From Blautia hominis (GTDB taxonomy: Bacteria > Bacillota > Clostridia > Lachnospirales > Lachnospiraceae), in NCBI GenBank assembly GCA_002270465.1, contig NQOF01000003.1:620001-684000 (forward strand): DNA of 64,000 bases, written 5' to 3'. Each line of letters opens with the position of its first letter. Within the stretch, counting starts at the first letter, position 1. This document shows positions 35,774 through 43,948 of this stretch, piece after piece. The position numbers were made by a program, and so were the translations under genes. The notes below the pieces were generated by a model, which saw nothing but the letters and a program-made list of their open reading frames with translations, was not told the origin of the DNA and searched no databases.

Positions 35774-38227
35774 ATGTCCAGAGAAATATATGAAGTAAAA
35801 AGAGAACGGTTTCATCTTACAGACAGAAATTTGTATCTTCTGGAGGGTACTTGGCCAAAAGGATATGAGGCAGAAGCTGTTCTGGATGGGAAAAAGGTGG
35901 CTGTTGAGGCGAAGCCGCAGGAATATGTCAGTGCTATGGACCGGTTTCAGGACATGCAGATGACAAGTGGAATGCGTATTCAGATACAGGTTACACTGCC
36001 TGCGCATCTGGAGCGGTATAAAAAACTGACGATTTATAGTACAGATGGTAGCAGTAGGCAGAAATGGTTTTCTGTCTCTGCCGGGCAGCTCCAAAGGAAG
36101 CAGGGAAAACCTCAGTATTATCTGGAAGAAGCGGCTGTGGATAGAAAGGCCGGTACCTGCAGGCTGAGGGGATGGGCTGTCTATCAGAAACCGCTCAGTA
36201 TATATTTGGAAGATGAAAATAAAAAGCGTTTAGCAGTTCAGGTGCAGAGAACAAAAAGACCTGATGTTCAGGCTCAGCACAGGGAAGCCCAAGTGGAGGA
36301 TAATACTGGATTTTATGTGGAATTTCCATGTGGAAATAACCCGTACATTTATCTTATATTTGACGGTAAAAGTGCTAAAACCATAAGGAAGATACATTTA
36401 AAACCTTCAAGACTAATGGAGGAAAAATTAGTTAAATACTATCACAAGGGAACCCGTTATTTAAAAATGCATGGGGCAGGCGCTTTGCTGCAGAAAGTAG
36501 TCAGGAAAGCTACGAATCAGGAGCCTGGTCCCATTCCATACGAAAAATGGCTGCCGAAGCATGTACCTACACCGGGGCAGTTGGAAATGCAGAGGAAGAC
36601 TCAATTTGAGTATTCTCCTAAAATAAGTGTAGTAGTACCGTTGTATAAAACTCCTGAAAAATATCTGAAGCAGATGATTGATTCCCTGAAAGGGCAGACA
36701 TATGAAAATTGGGAATTATGCCTGTCAGACGGCAGCGGCAGTGGATCACCTTTAAAAAATATGCTGGAAGCTTGTCAAAAGGTAGACGGAAGGATTAAGA
36801 TATGTTCTCATGATATGCCGATGCAGATATCGGAAAACACAAATGCGGCCATTCAGATGGCAGAAGGTGAATTGATAGCATTTGCAGATCATGATGATGT
36901 ATTAACCCCGGATGCTCTTTATGAATGTGTAAGGGCACTCAACAGGAGAGATGATATATCCGTTTTATATTCAGATGAGGATAAGATGACTATGGATGGC
37001 AATAAATTCTTTCAGCCTCATTTTAAACCGGATTTCAATATTGATTTATTATGCACAGTAAATTACATCTGTCATCTTTTTGTGGTCAGAAAAGAAATTA
37101 TCGAGCAGGTAGGAATGCTGAGGAAAGAGTTCGACGGCGCACAGGACTATGATTTTATTTTCCGCTGTGTTGAATATGCGGGAAGAGAGAAGATTTATCA
37201 TATTCCGAAAGTATTGTATCACTGGCGTTGTCATGAGGATTCCACTGCGGAAAATCCTGAAAGTAAAAAATACGCTTTTGAAGCAGGAAAGAATGCCATT
37301 CTTGCTCATTATGACAGGATTGGAGTAAAGGCCAGAGTGGAAAATGGAGAATATCTGGGACTTTACAGAACACACTATCTTCGGGAATATGATCCGTTGA
37401 TATCTATTATAATACCTAACAAGGACCATATTGATGATCTGGAACGATGTATCAGGGCGATTGAGGAAAAAAGCAGTTATAGGAATTATGAATATATAAT
37501 TGTAGAGAACAACAGCACAGAACAGGCCACCTTTTCTTACTATCAAAAACTGGAAAAGGAAAATCCGAAAGCTCATGTAGTCTACTGGGAAGGAATGTTT
37601 AACTATTCAGCGATCAATAATTTTGGGATTTCCCATGCAAAAGGGGATTATCTGCTGCTTCTCAATAATGATACGGAGATCATTAATTCAGATTGTCTTG
37701 AGGAACTGCTTGGATACTGTATGCGCAGTGATGTAGGTGCGGTTGGAGCCAGATTATATTATGAAGATGAGACAATCCAGCATGCAGGGGTAGTGATCGG
37801 ATTCGGAGGCATTGCGGGTCACTGTTTTGTACAGCAAAAAAGAGGAGAATCCGGTTATTGCCATAGAATTATCTGTGCACAGGATTACAGCGCAGTAACA
37901 GCAGCGTGTATGATGGTGAAACGAGAGGCTTACGATGCCGCAGGTGGACTGAGTGAGGAACTGGAAGTTGCATTTAATGATATTGATTTTTGTTTGAAAC
38001 TTCAGAAAGAAGGATATCTGATCGTGTATAATCCGTATGCGGAGCTGTATCATTATGAGTCTAAGTCCAGAGGATTGGATGACACTCCGGAAAAAGTGGC
38101 CCGTTTTGCAAAGGAAATTGAAACGTTTGAAAAAAGATGGCCAGAGATACTCAAAAACGGAGATCCGTATTACAACCCAAATCTGACGTTGGAGAGCCAG
38201 GACTTTTCACTGAGACGTAACGGATGA
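35774..38227 (+). CDS. Tandem GT2 glycosyltransferase
   Basis: 817 residues. An N-terminal beta-rich region (to about 200) and a linker precede two GT2 domains: first (about 275-520) ISVVVPLYKTPEKYLKQM, ADHDDVLTPDALYE and SDEDKM; second (about 545-790) ISIIIPNKDHIDDLERC, LLNNDTEIINSD and EVAFNDIDFCLKLQ. The arrangement is that of dual-domain rhamnosyl/glycosyltransferases such as RgpF/WsaE-like enzymes. Fifteen bases after the giant protein, so part of operon B. The 41035 gene is a paralogue lacking the N-terminal region (shared: FDGAQDYDFIFRCVE, YNPYAELYHYESKSRG). Confidence 0.85.
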   Translation: MSREIYEVKRERFHLTDRNLYLLEGTWPKGYEAEAVLDGKKVAVEAKPQEYVSAMDRFQDMQMTSGMRIQIQVTLPAHLERYKKLTIYSTDGSSRQKWFSVSAGQLQRKQGKPQYYLEEAAVDRKAGTCRLRGWAVYQKPLSIYLEDENKKRLAVQVQRTKRPDVQAQHREAQVEDNTGFYVEFPCGNNPYIYLIFDGKSAKTIRKIHLKPSRLMEEKLVKYYHKGTRYLKMHGAGALLQKVVRKATNQEPGPIPYEKWLPKHVPTPGQLEMQRKTQFEYSPKISVVVPLYKTPEKYLKQMIDSLKGQTYENWELCLSDGSGSGSPLKNMLEACQKVDGRIKICSHDMPMQISENTNAAIQMAEGELIAFADHDDVLTPDALYECVRALNRRDDISVLYSDEDKMTMDGNKFFQPHFKPDFNIDLLCTVNYICHLFVVRKEIIEQVGMLRKEFDGAQDYDFIFRCVEYAGREKIYHIPKVLYHWRCHEDSTAENPESKKYAFEAGKNAILAHYDRIGVKARVENGEYLGLYRTHYLREYDPLISIIIPNKDHIDDLERCIRAIEEKSSYRNYEYIIVENNSTEQATFSYYQKLEKENPKAHVVYWEGMFNYSAINNFGISHAKGDYLLLLNNDTEIINSDCLEELLGYCMRSDVGAVGARLYYEDETIQHAGVVIGFGGIAGHCFVQQKRGESGYCHRIICAQDYSAVTAACMMVKREAYDAAGGLSEELEVAFNDIDFCLKLQKEGYLIVYNPYAELYHYESKSRGLDDTPEKVARFAKEIETFEKRWPEILKNGDPYYNPNLTLESQDFSLRRNG

Positions 38228-38282
38228 TGTATAAGTTTTACTGAGCCCTGAAAAATATGAAGGAGACTCGTGATAACCAAAG

Positions 38283-39707
38283 ATGGAAAATGAAAAGATA
38301 AAAAAGATAGTGCCCGAAATACTGTTTCTGGCGGCAGTCTTTGTGTTTTTACTTTGCTGGGCAGTGATACAGCCCCTGAATGCATCCCCTGATGAGGGGA
38401 TGCGTTATCAGATCGTGGAATATATTATGAAACATGGCAGCCTTCCTCACGGTGGGGATCCTGAAATCAGAAATGAATTCTGGGGAATATCCTATGCCTT
38501 TAACCCAATACTTCCATATATTTTAGGTGCTGTGTTGGGGAAAGCAGCGACACTGTTTTCGGCAGCAGAGATGGCGCCGGTGATTGCGGCAAGGCTGGTA
38601 GATGTGATTTTTGGTACAGCCACGGCACTTCTGACACTTAAAATAGGAAAACGGATGTTTAAAACAGAGGCTGCCGGTTTCTTTACGGTTCTTGTATGCT
38701 TTTTACCTGGTGCATTATTTATTCACTCCTATATAAATACGGATTCCGTAGCAGTATTTTCCACATCATGGATTATTTTGTGCTGGATAAAAGCTATGGA
38801 TAAGGGCTGGACCAAAGGAGTTTGTATTGAGTTAGGTGCTGCATTGTCAGTATGTGCGTTGTCTTATTATAATGCATATGGATATATTTTGTGCAGCGTA
38901 TTCTTTTTCTGTGGAAGTATTCTGTTCTGTGAAGGAAAGCGTTGGAATTATAAGAAAATGTTTTCTCTAGGAATATTGATTACATGCGTAATCATTATTT
39001 GTGCTGGCTGGTGGTTTATACGCAATGGTATTCTCTACCATGGAGATATATTGGGAATGAGTACCTCATCAGAATATGCAGAATTATATGCCAGGGAAGA
39101 TTTAAAGCCCTCAAATCGTATGACACCTCAGAGGATGGGAATGAGAGTTTCGGATATGTTTTTCTGGATTCCCGGGGAATGGGAGTGTAACTGGCTTACA
39201 ACCGTTGCAGTGAGCTTTGTTGGGACATTTGGATTTTTGGATATATTTATGCCGAAAATCTGGTCTGCAGCATATTGCCTGGTTTATGCGATAGGTATTT
39301 TTGGAATGTTTTTCTGTATAAGAAAGCAGTTTTTTGTAAGTGGTAAGGAAAAAGAAGTAAGACGCAGAAGAGATAAGTCGGCTACCACGCTGTTTATCAC
39401 GATCCGGAAAGAGCGTAGATGGGATATGAAGAACTTATTTCATATCTGTATGCTCATATCTATGGTAATTCCATTTGTTCTATTGATAAAGTATGCGTAT
39501 TCCAGTGAGTTTCAAGCGCAGGGGCGTTATCTTATGCCTATGCTGATACCGTTTATGTATTTTATTACACTGGGATATGAGAATATTATGGATAAGTTTC
39601 TGAAAAAGGCTGTATATAGAAAGTGGATTTACAGGGGATTAAGTGTGGGATATATTATTTCGGCTGTGGCTGTTTACTGTCTGGTGTTTGCACCTAATTA
39701 TAGATAA
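38283..39707 (+). CDS. DUF2142-family membrane protein (GT-C-like)
   Basis: 474 residues, about ten helices. LNASPDEGMRYQIVEYIM just after the first helix is the DUF2142 signature, equivalent to the acidic loop of GT-C transferases; ARLVDVIFGTATALLTLKIG and QGRYLMPMLIPFM follow. It is presumably an outer-face transferase using polyprenyl-phosphate sugars, perhaps supplied by the ArnC-like GT encoded convergently (39781-40731). AAGGAG lies about 19 bases from the chosen ATG, further than ideal; no better start was found. Last gene of operon B, followed by a strong terminator. Confidence 0.75.
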   Translation: MENEKIKKIVPEILFLAAVFVFLLCWAVIQPLNASPDEGMRYQIVEYIMKHGSLPHGGDPEIRNEFWGISYAFNPILPYILGAVLGKAATLFSAAEMAPVIAARLVDVIFGTATALLTLKIGKRMFKTEAAGFFTVLVCFLPGALFIHSYINTDSVAVFSTSWIILCWIKAMDKGWTKGVCIELGAALSVCALSYYNAYGYILCSVFFFCGSILFCEGKRWNYKKMFSLGILITCVIIICAGWWFIRNGILYHGDILGMSTSSEYAELYAREDLKPSNRMTPQRMGMRVSDMFFWIPGEWECNWLTTVAVSFVGTFGFLDIFMPKIWSAAYCLVYAIGIFGMFFCIRKQFFVSGKEKEVRRRRDKSATTLFITIRKERRWDMKNLFHICMLISMVIPFVLLIKYAYSSEFQAQGRYLMPMLIPFMYFITLGYENIMDKFLKKAVYRKWIYRGLSVGYIISAVAVYCLVFAPNYR

Positions 39708-39735
39708 TAGATATGCAGGGAAATAAGCAGGCCTT

Positions 39736-39780
39736 GAAGGGGAGATCGTGACTCGCATGAGTCATTGTCTCCCCTTCTTT
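39736..39780. terminator. Bidirectional intrinsic terminator
   Basis: GAAGGGGAGA (39736-39745) pairs with TCTCCCCTTC (39768-39777); an inner GACTC/GAGTC stem continues it. T-run on the right. It abuts the stop of the convergent ArnC-like GT. Confidence 0.85.
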
Positions 39781-40731
39781 CTAGAGTTCTTCGCGTTTCT
39801 CCTGCCGGTACAACTGACGGACTACAAACTGCGGAGACTTATTCTGACTGATAAAGATTCTTCCAATATACTCTCCGAGTAATCCAAGCATAAGCATATT
39901 CAAACCGCTGACAATGAGCAGGGCACACATGAGGGAGGTCCAGCCAATGATTGGCTCCGGACAGATGAACTGGCGGACCACCATGATTATAGTGAGCAGA
40001 AATCCAAGAAATGCAAAAAAACCGCCCAAAAAGCTTGCAATCCTAAGTGGTTTCACAGAAAAGGAGGTAAAACCATTAAGCCAAAGCAGGATCAGTTTAC
40101 CCAGTGTAAAGGTGGTTGTACCAACTTCACGTTTTTTGTGGTCAATAAAAACATTAGTAATGTGGTCCGTAGTGCGTAAAATAAGCCCCCATATATAAGG
40201 AAAAGCGCTGTCATAACGCAGCATTTCATCTTTTACAAAAGAATTCATAATAAAATAACTGCATAAGGTAAGGTCTTTGGGCTTTTTTAAAAGCATGGTG
40301 GCCATTTTATCATTTAGCCGGCTTCCCCAGTTTTTAAAGGCACTGTGCTGCTTTGTATGGTATTTTCCAAAAACAGCATCATAACCTTCTTCTATTTTGG
40401 TAATCAGCTTATGGGCTTCTGCAGGGGGATTTTGACAGTCATCATCCAGAGAAATGATATATTCTCCGGTAGCGTAGGTGTATCCGGCCATCAGAGCAGC
40501 ATCCTGTCCAAAATTTTTGGCAAGGTTTACAGCTACAACCTGTGGAAATTTATCTGCCAGACCTTTGATCACGGAAAATGTATTATCTTTGGAACCGTCA
40601 TTTACCAATATGATCTCGTATTGATAATCCTCTTTTGGAAATGCTTTAAAAATATCATCTACAACAAGAGAAATTGTTTTTTCGGAATAGTAGCAGGGGA
40701 TAACAAAAGAGAGCTTTTTATCCAGTTTCAA
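39781..40731 (-). CDS. ArnC/GtrB-like polyprenyl-phosphate glycosyltransferase (GT2), TTG start
   Basis: 316 residues from a TTG at 40731, chosen because AGGAGG stands exactly 7 bases upstream and the GT2 fold starts at once (LSFVIPCYYSEKTI). The frame continues upstream to 40821, but that part lies inside an inserted repeat element and would be spurious. ISLDDDCQNPPAEAHK is the metal site; two C-terminal helices (FLGGFFAFLGFLLTIIMVV and LMCALLIVSGLNMLMLGLLG) complete the family layout. It resembles the 5591-6520 protein but is not identical. It probably loads a sugar on undecaprenyl phosphate for the DUF2142-like enzymes. Confidence 0.82.
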   Translation of the reverse strand: MKLDKKLSFVIPCYYSEKTISLVVDDIFKAFPKEDYQYEIILVNDGSKDNTFSVIKGLADKFPQVVAVNLAKNFGQDAALMAGYTYATGEYIISLDDDCQNPPAEAHKLITKIEEGYDAVFGKYHTKQHSAFKNWGSRLNDKMATMLLKKPKDLTLCSYFIMNSFVKDEMLRYDSAFPYIWGLILRTTDHITNVFIDHKKREVGTTTFTLGKLILLWLNGFTSFSVKPLRIASFLGGFFAFLGFLLTIIMVVRQFICPEPIIGWTSLMCALLIVSGLNMLMLGLLGEYIGRIFISQNKSPQFVVRQLYRQEKREEL

Positions 40732-40746
40732 AATATAACCTCCTCG

Positions 40747-40906
40747 CATCTTAAAGTTACTGTTCACTCCGTGTCCAGTAACACGCTTCGCGATGCACAG
40801 ATATGGGGCAGAATGCTCCATATCGCGCTGGCTGCCTCGGGATTTTCATGCTTCGGGCATGAAAACGCCTCCCGGTACAGTGGCCTGTGAACAGTAACAT
40901 CTTAAA
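40747..40906. mobile_element. 143-bp inverted-repeat element with target-site duplication (MITE/REP-like)
   Basis: Ends are a perfect 12-bp inverted repeat: GTTACTGTTCAC at 40756-40767 and its complement at 40887-40898. On both sides stands the direct repeat ATCTTAAA (40748-40755 and 40899-40906; CATCTTAAA if the terminal C is counted), as left by transposition. The interior is rich in hairpins: TTCATGC/GCATGAA around a TTCGG loop near 40847-40865 and an ATATGG...CCATAT stem near 40800-40830. No coding frame. It is more GC-rich than its surroundings. Confidence 0.7.
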
Positions 40907-40919
40907 CTCAATCTTCTTT

Positions 40920-40948
40920 AGTATAGCACATTCGAGGTTCCCTTTAAA
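40920..40948 (-). promoter_or_regulatory. Probable promoter of the TTG-start GT, upstream of the inserted element
   Basis: On the minus strand TTTAAA (40943-40948), 17-base spacer, TATACT (40920-40925). If used, the whole inverted-repeat element lies in the 5' leader of the mRNA. Confidence 0.45.
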
Positions 40949-41034
40949 CAGAAAATGTGGTAGAATGTACGGGTATATAAGTAAAAAGACGGGTAAATCT
41001 GCCCAAAAGAATGGAATTTGCAGAGGTAAAAGAT

Positions 41035-42861
41035 ATGTCTAAAGGAAAACTGGAGTGGGGAAGAATGCTGAAAAAGCTTTCTCCTTATACCATACAGAAG
41101 GGATACCGCTATTTAAAACATTATGGATGGAAGGAATTTTGGATTCGCCTGCATGAGCGATTTGAACCGGAAGAAGTTCCCTATGGTCCCTGGTATGAAG
41201 CATACCGTCCCACAGAAGAGATTTTAGATAAGCAGCGGAAAAGGACATGGAAATATAGCCCTAAAATCAGCATTGTGGTACCGGCATATAAAACACCTGA
41301 AAAATTTTTGCGGGAAATGATGGACTCTTTGAGAGCGCAGACCTACGGCAACTGGGAGCTGTGTATAGCCAATGCCAGTCCTGAAGATGCATCCATGGAA
41401 TTTACCCTGAAAGAATATTCCTCTTTTGACAGCAGGATCATGTGGGAAAAATTGGACGATAATCTGGGGATTGCAGAAAATACAAATGCCGCTTTTGCCA
41501 TGGCGACCGGGGATTACATTGGACTTCTGGACCATGACGATCTTCTTGCACCCAATGCTTTGTATGAAATCGCGTCAGCTTTGGAAAAAGAACGGGATAT
41601 TGATGTGATTTATACAGATGAAGATAAGGTGAGGGCAGACTTGTCAGAGCATTTTCAGCCCCATCTAAAACCGGATTTTAACCTGGATCTGCTTCGGGCG
41701 AATAATTATATTTGTCATTTGTTTGTAGTGAAACGCGGGATTATGGAGAAGACAGGTGGTTTCCGCAGTGAATTTGATGGTGCGCAAGATTATGATTTTA
41801 TATTCCGATGTGTTGAGAATGCTGAAAAAATACATCATATACCGGAAATATTATATCACTGGCGGACCCATCAGGCTTCCACCGCGGATAATCCGGCCAG
41901 CAAAATGTACGCCTTTGAAGCAGGAAAACGGGCTATTGAAGGCAATTTGAAGCGCAGCGGTCTGTGCGGAAAGGTGAGCCATACAAAAGATTATGGCTTT
42001 TATCGTGTGGAATATCAGGTGCAGGAGTCCCCTTTGGTTTCCATTATCATACCTAATAAAGACGAAAAAGAAGTTCTGAAAAAGTGTATTGATTCTATTT
42101 TTAAGAAATCAACATATCAGAATTTTGAGATTCTTATTGTGGAAAATAATAGTGAGACAGAGGAAATTTTTTCTTATTACCGTGAGCTGAGCAGGGAGGA
42201 CAAGATACGTCTGTTAAAATGGGATAAACCATTTAATTACTCTGCCATTAATAATTATGCGGCAAAAAAAGCAAAGGGCGAATATCTTCTATTTTTAAAT
42301 AATGACATGGAAGTGATCTCGCCTAGTTGGATAGAAGAAATGCTTGGACACTGTCAGAGACCGGATACCGGAATTGTGGGAGCAAAATTATATTATCCGG
42401 ACGGAACCATCCAGCATGCAGGTACGATAATCGGTATTGGTGGAATTGCGGGGCATATGTTTGTTAATATGCCTGGAGAGCGTTCCGGTTATCTGCACAA
42501 GGCTTCCCTGCAGCAGGATTTAAGCGCAGTTACAGCTGCCTGTATGATGGTGAAACGGAAGGTGTTTTTTGAAGTCAGTGGATTTGAGGAGAAACTGACC
42601 GTTGCATTTAATGATGTGGATTTTTGTCTCCGCGTACGCCGGAAGGGATACTTGGTTGTATATGATCCCTTTGCAGAACTGTATCATTACGAATCAAAGA
42701 GCCGTGGAACAGAGGACAACAAGGAGAAAGTGCGCAGATTTCAAAGTGAAATTGAGTTCATGCGCTGCAGGTGGGAAACACTTTTAAAAGAAGGTGATCC
42801 CTACTATAATAAAAATCTTTCCCTTACCAAGTGGAACTATTCCCTGCGGCCAAATGAATAA
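41035..42861 (+). CDS. Tandem GT2 glycosyltransferase, paralogue of the 35774 gene
   Basis: 608 residues. The ATG at 41035 is preferred over 41011 because GAGGT stands 8 bases upstream. Two GT2 domains: ISIVVPAYKTPEKFLREM, LDHDDLLAPNALYE and TDEDKVRADL (first, about 75-325); VSIIIPNKDEKEVLKKC, LFLNNDMEVISPSW and TVAFNDVDFCLRVR (second, about 340-590). The core matches the 817-residue protein closely along its length, so one arose by duplication; this copy lacks the N-terminal 200-residue region. Likely adds sugars (rhamnose is a common product of such enzymes) to a cell-wall polymer. Confidence 0.85.
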   Translation: MSKGKLEWGRMLKKLSPYTIQKGYRYLKHYGWKEFWIRLHERFEPEEVPYGPWYEAYRPTEEILDKQRKRTWKYSPKISIVVPAYKTPEKFLREMMDSLRAQTYGNWELCIANASPEDASMEFTLKEYSSFDSRIMWEKLDDNLGIAENTNAAFAMATGDYIGLLDHDDLLAPNALYEIASALEKERDIDVIYTDEDKVRADLSEHFQPHLKPDFNLDLLRANNYICHLFVVKRGIMEKTGGFRSEFDGAQDYDFIFRCVENAEKIHHIPEILYHWRTHQASTADNPASKMYAFEAGKRAIEGNLKRSGLCGKVSHTKDYGFYRVEYQVQESPLVSIIIPNKDEKEVLKKCIDSIFKKSTYQNFEILIVENNSETEEIFSYYRELSREDKIRLLKWDKPFNYSAINNYAAKKAKGEYLLFLNNDMEVISPSWIEEMLGHCQRPDTGIVGAKLYYPDGTIQHAGTIIGIGGIAGHMFVNMPGERSGYLHKASLQQDLSAVTAACMMVKRKVFFEVSGFEEKLTVAFNDVDFCLRVRRKGYLVVYDPFAELYHYESKSRGTEDNKEKVRRFQSEIEFMRCRWETLLKEGDPYYNKNLSLTKWNYSLRPNE

Positions 42862-42915
42862 AATCTCAGGACACAGATTTAACCGAATGCTGTGTCGGAA
42901 AGGTTTCCGGAAAAC

Positions 42916-43866
42916 ATGTATGAAGTATCAGTAATTATCCCTAATTTTAATGGGAAAAAATATCTTAAAGACTGTCTGGATGCACTGCTTAGGCAGGATT
43001 TTCCTTCTTTTGAAATTGTGGTGGTGGATAATGGGTCAAAAGACGGCAGCGTTCAGTATCTCGGCCGGAATTATCCCCAGGTGAGGCTTATTGCACTGGA
43101 GGAGAATACCGGATTCTGCGGAGCCGTCAATGTGGGAATCCGCACCTCGCAGGCAAAGTATATATTGCTTTTGAATAATGATACCATCGTTCAGAAGGGG
43201 TTTATTCAGGCTTTGGTTCGGGATATAAAAAGAAGTCCTGCTATTTTTTCATGTCAGGCGAAGATGCTGCAGATGCATGATAAAAGTAAAATAGATGATG
43301 CCGGAAATTATTATTGTGCTCTAGGGTGGGCTTTTGCTGATGGCAAAGGTAAGCCGGAAGAAAATTATAATAAGAGGAAAAAAATATTTGCTTCCTGTGC
43401 AGGGGCAGCTATCTATAGAAAAAGTATATTAAACGAGATCGGATGCTTTGATGAGGAGCATTTTGCCTATCTGGAGGACTTGGATATTGGATACCGGGCC
43501 AGGCTATATGGATATGAAAACTGGTTTTGTCCTGCGGCTCGTGTATACCATGTGGGAAGCGGAACCAGCGGTTCCAGATACAATCTTTTTAAGGTCAGAT
43601 ACTCTTCCAGGAATAATGTATATATGATATATAAAAACATGCCGCTTTGGCAGATTGTACTGAATTTTCCACTGTTTGCAGTAGGATTTGGGGTGAAGGC
43701 GGTATTTTTTGCGTGTAAGGGGTTTGGAAGGGAGTATGTTGCGGGGATTAAAAATGGGTTTGAGATTTCGAGGAAGAATAAAGATAAGGAGGTTAGGACA
43801 TCTATAATAAATACATGTAAAGTGCAGATAGAATTATATAATGGCATTATTAAAAGATTCCTATAA
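42916..43866 (+). CDS. GT2-family glycosyltransferase, rhamnosyltransferase-like (WbbL type)
   Basis: 316 residues from the ATG at 42916; an in-frame GTG at 42892 has no RBS and adds only eight residues. VSVIIPNFNGKKYLKDCLDA, VVDNGSKDGS, ENTGFCGAVNVGI and LLLNNDTIVQKGF are those of WbbL/RfbF-type enzymes; FAYLEDLDIGYRARL carries the ED acid motif. The C-terminus has a hydrophobic stretch (about 235-265). It follows the tandem GT2 gene by about 50 bases and is the last gene before the AT-rich operon C. Confidence 0.8.
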   Translation: MYEVSVIIPNFNGKKYLKDCLDALLRQDFPSFEIVVVDNGSKDGSVQYLGRNYPQVRLIALEENTGFCGAVNVGIRTSQAKYILLLNNDTIVQKGFIQALVRDIKRSPAIFSCQAKMLQMHDKSKIDDAGNYYCALGWAFADGKGKPEENYNKRKKIFASCAGAAIYRKSILNEIGCFDEEHFAYLEDLDIGYRARLYGYENWFCPAARVYHVGSGTSGSRYNLFKVRYSSRNNVYMIYKNMPLWQIVLNFPLFAVGFGVKAVFFACKGFGREYVAGIKNGFEISRKNKDKEVRTSIINTCKVQIELYNGIIKRFL

Positions 43867-43875
43867 TCGGATTGA

Positions 43876-43904
43876 TTGACACATATATTTCATAATGATA
43901 TAAT
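43876..43904 (+). promoter_or_regulatory. Perfect-consensus SigA promoter of operon C
   Basis: TTGACA (43876-43881), 17-base spacer, TATAAT (43899-43904), the strongest promoter in the window. It starts 10 bases beyond the stop of the preceding gene. Confidence 0.88.
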
Positions 43905-43948
43905 ACAGATTGTTAAAGCGGTATCAATAAAACACGAAAGGTAAAAAA

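Noticed and set aside
35062-35775. 237-codon antisense frame at the end of the giant glycosyltransferase gene
   Set aside because: It lies wholly within a well-supported gene on the other strand, with Ser/Phe/Ile-rich composition typical of a shadow frame.
40732-40821. N-terminal 30-residue extension of the ArnC-like GT from an upstream ATG
   Set aside because: The extension lies within the inverted-repeat element and its flank; the TTG with an AGGAGG at ideal spacing is a better start.
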